A stretch of DNA of 64,000 nucleotides from Cohnella luojiensis (GTDB taxonomy: Bacteria; Bacillota; Bacilli; Paenibacillales; Paenibacillaceae), in NCBI RefSeq assembly GCF_004564235.1, contig NZ_SOMN01000008.1, positions 89,090-153,089 on the forward strand. The letters are read 5' to 3'. Position numbers and translations under genes: made by a program. A model generated the notes under the pieces. It saw nothing but the letters and a program-made list of their open reading frames with translations. It was not told the DNA's origin and made no database searches. Shown piece after piece: positions 1 to 8,840 of this stretch (the stretch's first letter is position 1; the number at the start of each line of letters is the position of its first letter).

Positions 1-2191
1 GTTTTGCATTAAGCGGCGTATACTCCGAACGTGGACCAGAGAACGAATCAACAAGCTCGGTATACGTTTCGTTAAAGTCCTTATCATAATAAATCTTAAA
101 GTTCTGATTAGTAATGATATCTCCATCGGTACTAACCGCATCATAGAATAGCGTCACACCTTCACCACGGGCAATTTGACTGGAGTATGGCGTCATAATA
201 ACGGCAGGTGCATAATCATTCAGAACAGTAAAGTTCAGTACGTAAGGCTCGGAAGTTCGACCGAGGGCATTGGTGACCGTAAGAGAGACTTGATACTCCC
301 CTGGTTTTTTATACAGGAACTCTTTATGGTCGGGTGTGTCAACCCTCATCCGTCGATCGGCGTCACTTGATCCATTCAGAGGCTCCCAGCTCCATGAGCT
401 GCTAACAATAGGATATGTCGCTTGAACATAGGGATCGTTTGCATTAGGATCTCGTGAAGTGTTGTCGATCGACATCTTTCGGTTTTCCTTAAAGCTCCCC
501 CCGAACAATTTGAATTGGGCCCTCGGTTTCGTATCGTGGACATTGACGATTCGATAGGTATCGCACATGTCCGCACCATTCTTGTCTTCCCCAGGCTTAG
601 GTGTCCACTTCATCGTCACGGTTGCAAACCCATCGGCATCGTCACCGAATACGTAACCGCCGGAGAAAAATAAATCCGGATCAACCGATACCCCATTAAC
701 CGTTACGATTCTGGTATCAATCCTTGATAGATCGGTTCCATCGGATGCAGGAAATTCCACGATGTCAAAAGCTTGCGTCGGTATGTTTGGTTTGCACACG
801 AGCGGCGGCGTTTCATCTACCGGCTCTGGAGGTGGTCCTTGTGGCGGTGGAATAGGGATTGGTTTTTCACCGATAACAATTTTTGTTCTATAAACATTCT
901 GATCAAATTCATTATTAGTAGATTGGTATTGGGCCGTTGCAGTTAATATTAGCTCAATTTCGTCGCCTTTATTTAATTTATTGTTCACCTTGAATTTGAC
1001 GTCTTTAATTGTGGCGATTTCTCCTTCATTGCTAAGCGTTACTTGGCCGTTACTTAATGAAGAATAAGTGCCTACAGTATATAGAGATTTGCCCGGATAT
1101 GCTGCTTCGAGCTTCAAGTTCCATTCCTTAAGATCATAACGCGTATACCATTTCGCTTTTAAGTACTGATCGTTGTAATAAGCATTATCTTTTAGATCGC
1201 CAGTCAAGTCCATGGAATAGGTGAAACTATTGCCCAACACATTGGCGTCCGTTTGAATTTTCCCGTCTGATTTATTTGGACCTGTAATTACGATTTTCGA
1301 ATCTAGACCTGGCTTGTCCTTACCCTCTGTCTTCGCAATGGGAAAGGTCTGATACCAAATCGCGCCATCCGGCTTTTTATGCCACATCCGCCCCATGCCA
1401 GGCGCCCAAACGGTAGGGTCTTGTTCTACGTACATATAATCGAATAGGTTGTGTTTAGTATCAGGCGGTGTACTAGATCCGTTCAAGAGCGCAGCTTTTT
1501 GAATAGTGACATCATCGGATTTGATGATCTTTTTTACTGAATTAACTACAACGGTACCTCTTGCATATATTACATCTGTATCATCAGCGTCAAACCCTTT
1601 TGACAACAATGGGCTCATTTTAATCGGTTTATCGGTACGCCCATTTAATAAGGTACTTGTCCAAGGTTTATACACCCAGTAACGCGTATTCGGATCGGTA
1701 CCCGTTTTAGAATCATTAATAAAGAAGGTATTGGAGTATAGCGTTCCTGCCCGATCATAACCTAAATAACGATACTCTCCATAAGGGCTGCCTACAGGAA
1801 AAGCCGGATGTTTTCCTCCATATCCTGTGGTTTCACCATCCGAGTATACGTTACCATTGGCCGGATCTCGCCATCCTCTCTTAAATCCATTTCCAGCTCT
1901 ATTCTCAGAGATACTTTCTAAAACGGGGTTTTTGTTTTCATCCATTTTGACATAGGCGATTACCCCTAGTTTATCAAAAAGATACTGATTAAACGGCCAT
2001 GAATTTCCATTCTTTAAGTCGCTGCATTTAGGAAAACCAGGCGGCGGAGTAACCCATGCGTATGTTTTCTCACATACGTCCTTTGCCGATAAGGCAGCTG
2101 AAACTTCTATTGGATACATAGGTAATAGTGAAACGAGGAACGTAATTAAAATCGAAAAAGTGATCGCTTTCCTTCTCATTCTTCTACGCAT
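1..2191 (-). CDS. Secreted PKD-like surface protein, C-terminus outside window
   Basis: An open frame runs on the minus strand from an ATG at 2191 to the left edge without a stop, giving at least 730 residues; the 3' end is missing. The start follows AAGGAGAG at good spacing and lies 11 bp after the stop of the SLH gene, so the two form an operon. The N-terminus is basic (MRRRMRRKAI) followed by a hydrophobic segment, a signal peptide. The middle is rich in Tyr, Trp, Asp and Gly with no family I can name. A proline-rich linker (PIPIPPPQGPPPEP) separates it from a C-terminal part containing a PKD/Ig-like stretch (GEYQVSLTVTNALG). Likely an exported or wall-associated protein partnered with the SLH protein; its function is unknown. 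Confidence 0.8.
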   Translation of the reverse strand, partial: MRRRMRRKAITFSILITFLVSLLPMYPIEVSAALSAKDVCEKTYAWVTPPPGFPKCSDLKNGNSWPFNQYLFDKLGVIAYVKMDENKNPVLESISENRAGNGFKRGWRDPANGNVYSDGETTGYGGKHPAFPVGSPYGEYRYLGYDRAGTLYSNTFFINDSKTGTDPNTRYWVYKPWTSTLLNGRTDKPIKMSPLLSKGFDADDTDVIYARGTVVVNSVKKIIKSDDVTIQKAALLNGSSTPPDTKHNLFDYMYVEQDPTVWAPGMGRMWHKKPDGAIWYQTFPIAKTEGKDKPGLDSKIVITGPNKSDGKIQTDANVLGNSFTYSMDLTGDLKDNAYYNDQYLKAKWYTRYDLKEWNLKLEAAYPGKSLYTVGTYSSLSNGQVTLSNEGEIATIKDVKFKVNNKLNKGDEIELILTATAQYQSTNNEFDQNVYRTKIVIGEKPIPIPPPQGPPPEPVDETPPLVCKPNIPTQAFDIVEFPASDGTDLSRIDTRIVTVNGVSVDPDLFFSGGYVFGDDADGFATVTMKWTPKPGEDKNGADMCDTYRIVNVHDTKPRAQFKLFGGSFKENRKMSIDNTSRDPNANDPYVQATYPIVSSSWSWEPLNGSSDADRRMRVDTPDHKEFLYKKPGEYQVSLTVTNALGRTSEPYVLNFTVLNDYAPAVIMTPYSSQIARGEGVTLFYDAVSTDGDIITNQNFKIYYDKDFNETYTELVDSFSGPRSEYTPLNAK

Positions 2192-2202
2192 TTGATCTCT
2201 CC

Positions 2203-3438
2203 TTATCTATCCTGGTACGCAGAAATCGCGATGAATAGAATGTCACCGTCTGATGAAATAACAACCTCACGCTTACCAACCGTTTTCTTGATGTCTGATG
2301 TTTGGTCTGCTATTCTATCAGTTATTAATTTTCGAACAGTCGCTGCATCATTAGTGCTGAAGATCATCGATAAAAATTGATCTAGTGGTTTAGATGAACG
2401 CTCTAAACTCCCGGACTTAAAGTTAATGAACAAGTTATATACATTGCCAGTCGGGTTAATTGCTAGATCGTAATACTGTACAGGATCAGTAAAGTCCTCG
2501 AAGAAAAAATTTTTGCGAATATCTTTTTCTTTTTCTACCTCGTCTTTGTAGTACCTTAAAATTCCTGTATCGCTTAAATAGGAGCCTTGAAATGAATCCA
2601 ATGTTCCAGAAAGTGAATCATAAACTTTTTTCATTTCATTATTTGTAAAGACGATTCTCTTTAGTTCTGAATAGCCGTAACTTGGAACATCAGAATAAAA
2701 AACACCTGTCATATTTGGTTGCATCGGACGACGAATCGATTTGTTATTAACCCTTTCAATAATTGCAATAGCTTCGGCACGAGTGATTACTTTCTTAGGT
2801 TTCCACGTTCCGTCCGGAAAACCTGTCATAATCCCCCGAATGAGTGTCGCACCGGCAGATACCCGTAAAAATTCATCTATTTTGTTGCTATCTTTGATTT
2901 GGCCCGCAGCGATTTTAGCATAAGCATCCGTAACGACATCATTCAGATATTCATCCATTCCTTTTACAATGGCTGCTGTGCGTTCTCGGGTTAACGGTTC
3001 ATTGTACCGACCTTCAAACTCATTATTTATAACACCGAAATCTTTCGCTATGTTTACATAGTTGATGTACCACGGAGAACCTTGGCCAAAATCGTATTGC
3101 ACTCCGTAAATCATAGTAGATTTCGCAAATTCTGGAATGAGATCTAGCGTATTTTTAGACCAGTTAATTACGCCGCTTTCGTCTTTACTCGTTAGAGACA
3201 AAATCAGCATAGATATAAACTGTGATGACGTTACGGGATCATTCGGCTTAAACGTGCCATTCGGGAAACCTTTGACATAACCCTTTCCTGCGCCTTGCAT
3301 AATTGACGTATAAGCCCAGTGGGTTGTTGGAACATCCTTGAATTTAGGCGTTGTTGCAGTATCCGACTCTACAGCGTATACAGGCAAAGAAATGACCATC
3401 AGCATCGTCGCCATTACAGATAAAATCCATTTTTTCAT
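2203..3438 (-). CDS. SLH-domain surface protein
   Basis: 411 residues. A signal peptide (MKKWILSVMATMLM...) is followed by three S-layer homology motifs within about residues 30-250. The first (FKDVPTTHWAYTSIM...GFPNGTFKPNDPVT) and third (GFPDGTWKPKKVITRAEA) are clear; the middle one is degenerate. SLH domains anchor proteins to pyruvylated secondary cell-wall polymer. The C-terminal ~160 residues match nothing I recognise. I chose ATG 3438 because GAGGAG sits 8 bases upstream; an in-frame GTG at 3447 overlaps that site. It is the first gene of an operon with the secreted protein at 1-2191, behind a strong promoter and a hairpin leader. Confidence 0.85.
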   Translation of the reverse strand: MKKWILSVMATMLMVISLPVYAVESDTATTPKFKDVPTTHWAYTSIMQGAGKGYVKGFPNGTFKPNDPVTSSQFISMLILSLTSKDESGVINWSKNTLDLIPEFAKSTMIYGVQYDFGQGSPWYINYVNIAKDFGVINNEFEGRYNEPLTRERTAAIVKGMDEYLNDVVTDAYAKIAAGQIKDSNKIDEFLRVSAGATLIRGIMTGFPDGTWKPKKVITRAEAIAIIERVNNKSIRRPMQPNMTGVFYSDVPSYGYSELKRIVFTNNEMKKVYDSLSGTLDSFQGSYLSDTGILRYYKDEVEKEKDIRKNFFFEDFTDPVQYYDLAINPTGNVYNLFINFKSGSLERSSKPLDQFLSMIFSTNDAATVRKLITDRIADQTSDIKKTVGKREVVISSDGDILFIAISAYQDR

Positions 3439-3482
3439 TAATAACACTCCTCATTATTGGCTCGTCTCGCTCGCACTCTAGT

Positions 3483-3542
3483 AAAAAAGACATAAAAAAG
3501 AGAAAGCACGGCCGACATCTGTTAACGTCTGCGGGTGCTTCC
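3483..3542 (-). terminator. Hairpin with U-tract inside the SLH leader
   Basis: Read on the minus strand, AAGCAC (3535-3540) pairs with GTGCTT (3504-3509) around a GC-rich inner part and is followed by a T-rich run (3483-3502). It lies between promoter and start codon, so it would act as a leader terminator or attenuator. I do not recognise a riboswitch aptamer in it. Confidence 0.55.
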
Positions 3543-3573
3543 TCGCGTTTGATATCCTGTTTTTGGATAATTT

Positions 3574-3603
3574 ATTATATGAATAACACATCAAATTCGT
3601 CAA
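3574..3603 (-). promoter_or_regulatory. SigA-type promoter of the SLH operon
   Basis: On the minus strand TTGACG (3598-3603) is followed after 18 bases by a perfect TATAAT (3574-3579). The expected transcript starts near 3567 and has a leader of about 130 nt before the ATG at 3438. Confidence 0.75.
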
Positions 3604-3654
3604 CTACTATTCTTTTTCGGCAAATCATTCGTTTGAACAATGCCCGAAAGTCGA

Positions 3655-4015
3655 GGCAACTTTCGGCGAAATAAGCGTTTCTCGCGCGGTTATTTGGTTG
3701 GTCGGGGCCACTTTCGGCGAAATAAGCGTTTCTGGCGCGGTTATTTGATTGGCCGGGGCCACTTTCGGCGAAATAAGCGTTTCTGGCGCGGTTATTTGGT
3801 TGGCCGGGGCCACTTTCGGCGAAATAAGCGTTCCTGGCGCGGGTATTTGGTTGGTCGAGGCCACTTTCGGCGAAATAAGCGTTCCTGGCGCGGGTATTTG
3901 GTTGGTCGAGGCCACTTTCGGCGAAATAAGCGTTCCTGGCGCGGGTATTTGGTTGGTCGAGGCCACTTTCGGCAAAATAAGCGTTTCTGGCGCGGGTATT
4001 TGGTTAGTCGGGGTT
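3655..4015. repeat. Tandem repeat array, family A (7 x 51 bp)
   Basis: Seven head-to-tail copies of a 51-bp unit containing ACTTTCGGCGAAATAAGCG and GCGCGG(T/G)TATTTGGTTGG. Because 51 is a multiple of three, all copies stay in one frame and give spurious ORFs on both strands. The same family recurs at 20265-20590 in inverted orientation and as a single copy near 58480. The array lies between the 3' end of the gene at 4051 and the SLH promoter. Confidence 0.9.
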
Positions 4016-4050
4016 ACCCTCCGCACCTAATAAAGTACCAAATCTATCTC

Positions 4051-4359
4051 TTACACTTGTTGTTCATACGCAATCTGATGGCCGTCCTCGAATCCTTTGG
4101 TAAAGCCTGCATGATATCCTTCGTTGTAGGATTGATTAAAGCCGACGTTGTAGGCGTCGTTGGTTGTAGTACGCCGCTTTCTTGCTTTGCCTCGGCGACG
4201 GATATGGCCTTTATGAACGCGAAGCTTGCCCTTTCCTGAACGGGATTTCGCGCGCCGCATGCTTTTTCCGACTTTTTTCTTTGCGCTTCGGCTGGCCTTG
4301 CCCGGCTTACTATTCCGGCTTTTGCCGCCGGCGCGTTTAGAACGCTGTTTGCGCTTCAA
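4051..4359 (-). CDS. Small basic protein with [YF]xxG tetrad tail
   Basis: 102 residues. The first two thirds are extremely rich in Lys, Arg, Ser and Gly. The C-terminus is a run of aromatic-x-x-Gly tetrads (YNVGF, YNEGYHAGFTKGFEDG). I chose the TTG at 4359: GGAGGT lies just upstream and the TTG overlaps the TGA of the preceding gene (TTGA), a translational-coupling arrangement; longer forms would start inside that gene. The basic-plus-tetrad layout matches the N-termini of the glycosyltransferase at 5506 and the GT-D protein at 6944, suggesting a shared targeting or assembly module (inference). It is the last gene of a four-gene operon. No known function. Confidence 0.7.
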   Translation of the reverse strand: MKRKQRSKRAGGKSRNSKPGKASRSAKKKVGKSMRRAKSRSGKGKLRVHKGHIRRRGKARKRRTTTNDAYNVGFNQSYNEGYHAGFTKGFEDGHQIAYEQQV

Positions 4360-4652
4360 TTCGAGACACCTCCAGCATTTCGATCGCATGATCTTACCCT
4401 GTCGGATAACCACGGAGAAGCAGGCTTCCCCCTAACCGGCGGACGCCAACTTGTTCCGGATACCGTTCTTAGCAACGCTCCCTGCATGCCTGTCAACACA
4501 CGAACATGCTCATGCAAAGTCTCGGGGGCAACCCCGGCGGTGCCCGTCACGTCCGCTACGCTTTCTAATATTTTAGCTAAGGCTTCTTGGCTTCTGGATA
4601 TCGCACCAATTAAGCGAAGCTTGATTTCCCATTCTCGATCCAGCCGGTTCAT
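4356..4652 (-). CDS. Small hypothetical protein (paralogue-like set, 3 of 3)
   Basis: 98 residues. The N-terminal half is helical and amphipathic (SRSQEALAKILESVAD) and resembles the corresponding part of the neighbours at 4649 and 5021. The C-terminus is Arg/Pro-rich and less conserved-looking. The ATG at 4652 overlaps the TGA of the upstream gene (ATGA), and its own stop overlaps the TTG of the next gene, so the set is translationally coupled. Unknown function; likely a structural or adaptor protein of the inferred spore-surface locus. Confidence 0.65.
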   Translation of the reverse strand: MNRLDREWEIKLRLIGAISRSQEALAKILESVADVTGTAGVAPETLHEHVRVLTGMQGALLRTVSGTSWRPPVRGKPASPWLSDRVRSCDRNAGGVSN

Positions 4653-4984
4653 TTGTCCCGATCTCCCGAATCCATGCCGCCGAACATGGAAGCCATATTA
4701 TCCGATACGTCGCCGTCCGGGCTTAGAATGATTTTCAAATTGCGGCTTAAGCCATTGCACAGCTTCGTTAATCCATCAATAACCTCGATATTCTGCTCAT
4801 GCAGCTGTAAACTGGTCGACAATTGATCTTGATGAGCAACATAGGTGTCTTTCGTAATATGGGTGCACAACCAATTGCGAACCTTCTCGGCCTCAGTGGC
4901 TTTGGCTTCTAGAATCATAGTTACGTTCCACTGCATCTTCGCAATGGCATCAAGCGTAAGATGATAAGCTTCCTCCCGACTCAT
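4649..4984 (-). CDS. Small helical hypothetical protein (set member 2)
   Basis: 111 residues, predicted mostly alpha-helical, no signal peptide or membrane segment. It contains a repeated-looking pattern, hydrophobic-x-MILEAKATEAEKV, similar to SRSHQQMARILDAKRQV in the upstream gene and SRSQEALAKILESVAD downstream. The start at 4984 follows AAAGGGGGG about 8 bases upstream. It overlaps the following gene by four bases. I do not recognise the family; context suggests a lineage-specific component of the neighbouring fibre and glycosylation locus. Confidence 0.7.
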   Translation of the reverse strand: MSREEAYHLTLDAIAKMQWNVTMILEAKATEAEKVRNWLCTHITKDTYVAHQDQLSTSLQLHEQNIEVIDGLTKLCNGLSRNLKIILSPDGDVSDNMASMFGGMDSGDRDK

Positions 4985-5020
4985 CCCTCCTGCCCCCCTT
5001 TCCTGAAAAAGCTTTTCTGC

Positions 5021-5311
5021 CTACTCCTCGTCAGCCGAATCGCCCATCACTTTCACCACGTGAGTCATGCTATCCGCGACCGCTTCCTGCAAATCCGCGA
5101 GACTGTTCAAATAAGAAACGACGCTTTTGGTAACGTTGGAGGAACTATCCAACAAACCGTTAAGACCGCTTAGCTGGGGGTGTTCATCGGGCAGCGCTTG
5201 AACCATCTGAGCCATCCGCACGGTCACTTGACGTTTGGCATCCAATATTCTGGCCATTTGCTGATGAGATCTTGATAAATGCACGACGATTTCGGTCAAC
5301 AACTCTTGCAT
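5021..5311 (-). CDS. Small helical hypothetical protein (set member 1)
   Basis: 96 residues from ATG 5311, or 102 from ATG 5329. The later start has GGGGGAT at usable spacing, while the earlier one touches its only Shine-Dalgarno. Sequence is heptad-like and helical (LLTEIVVHLSRSHQQMARIL, then SNVTKSVVSYLNSLADLQEAV). It is first in the four-gene operon running 5311 to 4051. Function unknown. The region 5330-5450 upstream shows no strong SigA promoter; a CATATGCTG at about 5387-5395 is one base from the SigK -10 consensus but lacks a convincing -35. Confidence 0.65.
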   Translation of the reverse strand: MQELLTEIVVHLSRSHQQMARILDAKRQVTVRMAQMVQALPDEHPQLSGLNGLLDSSSNVTKSVVSYLNSLADLQEAVADSMTHVVKVMGDSADEE

Positions 5312-5451
5312 ACTTATCGTATCCCCCATCCCTCAGCGGATTACCACTCGCTCCACGCGATCATTGCAAACTACTAGCCTCTTACAGCATATGCCGCCAC
5401 TCAGCGCTTGCCACAGGAACAAACACCCACATTCGTTTAGGTCCAATAATA

Positions 5452-5500
5452 AAACTGCCCCAATCACCAACCGTAAAGAAAGGTTAACGATGAGGCAGTT
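5452..5500 (-). terminator. Terminator of the glycosyltransferase operon
   Basis: On the minus strand AACTGCC (5494-5500) pairs with GGCAGTT (5453-5459), with further inner pairing, followed by TTATTATT. It sits just after the stop at 5506. Confidence 0.65.
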
Positions 5501-5505
5501 CTAAT

Positions 5506-6918
5506 TTACAATAATTGACGAAGCAGCGGGAGCGAAATAATCGGCAATCCATGGACCTTGCCCTCAAGCATCTCCTGGGATATCGCCCTGTGCGTCTTCA
5601 GATGCAAATTCCATGCTTGCATGGCCGCCGAGCTGATTATTCGCCGAATTTTATCCCCTTCCACATGAAAGGACTCTCCCTCCGGCAGCACAACGACACC
5701 ATTTACCGGACTCTCCGCATTTTCCGCAAGGCCTCTCCAACGTTGCTCCACTTCATCCGCGGAGATTGGTTCTCCTAGCGGCCATCGACGCAAATCAACT
5801 TGCGAAATCCGAGTAACGGGAAACGTTAACACTCCTTCCACTAACCTGCGTACGCCGTTCTCAATCCAATAATAATTCGCGCCTATGGCTTGCACGACGA
5901 TATGCTCGGGAAAGTAATGTGCCGAATGTGACAAAGGACCTTGCTGAAGGTCGGGATGCTGACGCACATTATGAACCCAGATATACGGATTTTGCCATTT
6001 GTCCATAAAATAAAAATGGTTCCTGTCGTTCACTTCCTGGAACCGATCTCCGAGCGCCTTCATGCTAACACTTCCAAAATGATGGATGAACGTATCTTTG
6101 GCGATAACTAAGCTTTTGCCCAGCATTCGAACCCGGATATTATAATCATCATCCTCGAAATTACCGATCTCGAAGCCTTCGTCGAAGAAGCCGACTCCCT
6201 CGAACAGTTCCCTTCGGAATAACAAGCAGAAACCTGTTAATCGATCAATCCGCTGCCACCGTGAAGCATCCGAGCGATTGTTCTCGCGGGCAAACCGTGG
6301 CATATCCGCTACGTCCACGTAGGGAACGTTGATCTTCTGTTCCCCGCTAATGTAGTTGGTTACAGGCCCGACCATGCCGATTCCTTCATCGCTGTTCAAG
6401 CAGATGAGTAAATTGGCAAGCCAATTTTCGGTGACCAACGTATCGTTGTTAAGCAGCAGTATCGTACGTCCTTTGGCCATCATCATCCCAACGTTAACCG
6501 CTCCGGCAAAACCGCGGTTATTCTCAAGCACGCGGTACCTGATTTGCCCGCCCAACTCTTGCAAATAGGCCGCGGTTCCATCTGTTGATGCGTTATCCAC
6601 AACGATAATTTCATAAGGTGAATCCGTGTTCGCTATAATGCTGTCGATGCATTGAGCAAGAAAAGCTTGCTGATTATACGTAGGAATGACTATGCTTGTT
6701 CCCTCGAATAAAGTCGGATAGCTTTGAATACCGGATTGCACGCCTTCACGGTACCCTTCCCCAAACCCTTCATCATAACGAACCTGACGGGCATTTGCTT
6801 TCTGAAGAGAAGAAGCGGCACGCTTGCGCCGTCGCTTCGTTGCGGGGATGGAATCCGGATCGGACCGGGCAGGCTTACGATGCCTTTTACGCTTTTTTAA
6901 CGAATTCGTCGCAGCCAT
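5506..6918 (-). CDS. GT2 glycosyltransferase with basic/[YF]xxG N-terminal extension
   Basis: 470 residues. Residues 1-45 are Lys/Arg-rich, followed by tetrads YDEGFGEGYREG. The GT-A catalytic domain starts near residue 72 (SIVIPTYNQ), with NASTDGT and the metal-site motif LLNNDT. A further ~150 residues follow the catalytic core and hold an extra domain of unknown role. Family 2 enzymes transfer sugars from nucleotide donors; donor and acceptor cannot be read here. ATG 6918 is preferred to the in-frame GTG 6927 because AAGAGG lies ahead of it. It is the last gene of the six-gene operon 11549-5506. No signal peptide or membrane segment, so it acts in the cytoplasm, in a sporulating cell possibly the mother cell (inference). 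Confidence 0.85.
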   Translation of the reverse strand: MAATNSLKKRKRHRKPARSDPDSIPATKRRRKRAASSLQKANARQVRYDEGFGEGYREGVQSGIQSYPTLFEGTSIVIPTYNQQAFLAQCIDSIIANTDSPYEIIVVDNASTDGTAAYLQELGGQIRYRVLENNRGFAGAVNVGMMMAKGRTILLLNNDTLVTENWLANLLICLNSDEGIGMVGPVTNYISGEQKINVPYVDVADMPRFARENNRSDASRWQRIDRLTGFCLLFRRELFEGVGFFDEGFEIGNFEDDDYNIRVRMLGKSLVIAKDTFIHHFGSVSMKALGDRFQEVNDRNHFYFMDKWQNPYIWVHNVRQHPDLQQGPLSHSAHYFPEHIVVQAIGANYYWIENGVRRLVEGVLTFPVTRISQVDLRRWPLGEPISADEVEQRWRGLAENAESPVNGVVVLPEGESFHVEGDKIRRIISSAAMQAWNLHLKTHRAISQEMLEGKVHGLPIISLPLLRQLL

Positions 6919-6943
6919 TATCTTCACCTCTTATTCATTCTAG

Positions 6944-8068
6944 TCATACTCTTGCAGGATGTTCCACCCCCGCCATGCGATTTGCCAGATGACCGAAGTC
7001 AAAGGTTACCTTCCCCTTGATGCCCGCCAGATGGACGGCGATCGGAATGGATGGAATTCCTGCGGCGATAAGCGCAATATCGAAATCGCGTCCGGATGCT
7101 TCCGCCACTACGCGAGGAACGTCATCATACCCGTTAACAGGTGTTACGATGCCCGTAACCACCATGCCTTGCTCCATTAGTACGTCCCTAAGTTTCGCGG
7201 CAACGTCTCCGATAACGAGTATTTTGCGGCCCTGCAGCAGTTTCATCAGCAACCCCAGTTCATGCAGCGAGTAATTCATCGTCGAAGTCGTAAACCGGAG
7301 TTTCCGATAATCGATGCCATAGGCACGAAGGACGGCAAACAGCAGCGGTTGAAAATGGGGATGTCTTGACATCGGCACGCCGATCAATGATGCAACCTGA
7401 ATGCAAGAAATCATCTCGTCACGCGCTAAGAGGTTAGGCACCGTGATTCCCGCATAAGGGAGAAAAGGTCCCGCACGGCGGATTTCCTCGAACGTAAGTA
7501 CCTTTTCCTGCGCCAAAGTCAACAGTTCTCCGTCTCCCAGACGAATGAAAGCATAAGGTCGATTTGCCGCAAGCGCATCCTCTAATTCCTGATATACCCC
7601 CTGCGGATCGAGAAGCGGTACCCCTCTTTTACGCAAAACCTGCACGCCGGCCGCCATGGCCTCGCCCGCCGTTATGTCCGGAATGATAATGTCGGCCGGA
7701 ATATGTTCCGCCAATATTTGCTCTCCGCCTGCGGTTAAACCTTCCTGATATCCTTGATCGTAACTTCTATTTTTATCGGAATTCTCTACTTGGTGTTCGA
7801 TTTTGGATCGAGTTAATGGAATCCGTCTGCGTTTTTTTCCCATGAGCCTTTTTCGCGATTTTACCCGCCGACGGACCGTTACCCGCCTTTTCTCCGTTTT
7901 GTGAGCCATGCCGCTTGAAGCCCGAACTTTAACCGTCTTGCGAGGAACGCCTTTAGAAACTCGGAGATTCTCCGGCTTCTTGGGAATGCCGTCGGCATTA
8001 CGGTTCTTTTCGATTTTAGGCGGCAACCCTATTGAACTGGCCAATTTGCGCAAACTTTGAATGCTCAT
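6944..8068 (-). CDS. GT-D-fold glycosyltransferase-like protein with basic/YxxG N-terminus
   Basis: 374 residues. Residues 1-110 are rich in Lys and Arg (KRLMGKKRRRIP) and end in YDQGYQEGLTAG, the tetrad motif shared with neighbours. The catalytic part contains IRLGDGE, the RxGDGE signature of GT-D (DUF1792-like) glycosyltransferases, followed by a Rossmann-like second half (KILVIGDVAAKL). Known GT-D enzymes transfer glucose to serine-linked glycans on bacterial adhesins, fitting glycosylation of the repeat protein next door (inference). ATG 8068 overlaps the TGA of the upstream nucleotidyltransferase (ATGA); the longer frame to 8134 would start inside that gene. Confidence 0.75.
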   Translation of the reverse strand: MSIQSLRKLASSIGLPPKIEKNRNADGIPKKPENLRVSKGVPRKTVKVRASSGMAHKTEKRRVTVRRRVKSRKRLMGKKRRRIPLTRSKIEHQVENSDKNRSYDQGYQEGLTAGGEQILAEHIPADIIIPDITAGEAMAAGVQVLRKRGVPLLDPQGVYQELEDALAANRPYAFIRLGDGELLTLAQEKVLTFEEIRRAGPFLPYAGITVPNLLARDEMISCIQVASLIGVPMSRHPHFQPLLFAVLRAYGIDYRKLRFTTSTMNYSLHELGLLMKLLQGRKILVIGDVAAKLRDVLMEQGMVVTGIVTPVNGYDDVPRVVAEASGRDFDIALIAAGIPSIPIAVHLAGIKGKVTFDFGHLANRMAGVEHPARV

Positions 8069-8793
8069 GAGATCGCTCCCTTCAATCTCCTTCCCGCTTC
8101 CTCCAAGGACTCGAAAGTTCCCGCATCCGTCCACCAGCCCCTCATTTCCTGATAGCTCAGGCGTCCTGTCTGCGCATATGCGTTATTCACGTCCGTAATC
8201 TCCAGTTCCCCTCTCCTGGACGGCTTCACCCCATCGATCATCTGGAACACTTCGGTATCGTAAAAATAAAGCCCGGTCACGCAAAAGTCGGAAGGCGGTA
8301 AATCCGGTTTTTCCTCGATGTGCAATATTCGGCCATTAGCTTCGTCCAGCTTCGGAACGCCGTAGCGACGAGGGTCTTTGACCTTCTTTAAGAGTACCAT
8401 TGCTCCACTTGCCGGCTGTTTGGCAAATAGATCGCAATAAGGCTGCAAGCTTTCCTCGAACAGGTTATCGCCTAGCAACACGATGAATTTATCCCCAGGC
8501 AACATTAGAGGACGCGCGAGTTCTAGAGCCTGGGCGATTCCGCCCGCTTCCTCCTGTACCCGATAGACGATGGAAACGCCCCAGTCTCGACCGCTGCCGA
8601 GAACGTCGGCGAAATTGCCCAACGCCGCGCGACTTGTCACGATGACGATGTCCCGAATGCCGGAATCGCGCAGCTTCGTTACTCCGTAGCAGATCATAGG
8701 ATACGATCCGACGGGCAGCAAATGTTTATTCGTCCAGTAGGTGAGAGGTTTAAGGCGCGTTCCCGTTCCACCCGCCAGTATGACAGCTTTCAA
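8065..8793 (-). CDS. RmlA/SpsI-like sugar-1-phosphate nucleotidyltransferase
   Basis: 242 residues, the normal length for short RmlA-type enzymes. The N-terminus carries the nucleotide-binding signature LAGGTGTRL, then PLTYWTNKHLLPV, LLGDN for metal and sugar phosphate, and EEKP. It makes a dTDP- or UDP-hexose from hexose-1-phosphate and NTP and so supplies activated sugar to the glycosyltransferases in this operon. I chose TTG 8793 because GGGGGAGG lies 7 bases upstream; the longer frame adds 26 unlike residues. No rmlB, rmlC or rmlD is present here, so the final sugar depends on genes elsewhere. B. subtilis spsI in the spore-coat polysaccharide cluster is the comparable case. Confidence 0.85.
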   Translation of the reverse strand: MKAVILAGGTGTRLKPLTYWTNKHLLPVGSYPMICYGVTKLRDSGIRDIVIVTSRAALGNFADVLGSGRDWGVSIVYRVQEEAGGIAQALELARPLMLPGDKFIVLLGDNLFEESLQPYCDLFAKQPASGAMVLLKKVKDPRRYGVPKLDEANGRILHIEEKPDLPPSDFCVTGLYFYDTEVFQMIDGVKPSRRGELEITDVNNAYAQTGRLSYQEMRGWWTDAGTFESLEEAGRRLKGAIS

Positions 8794-8840
8794 AGCAAAT
8801 CCTCCCCCATGCAACATATTGTGCGAGGCTATGTCATTCC

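Noticed and set aside
3625..4239. Open frames on both strands through repeat array A
   Set aside because: They exist only because the 51-bp unit is a multiple of three without stops; no ribosome site or known domain.
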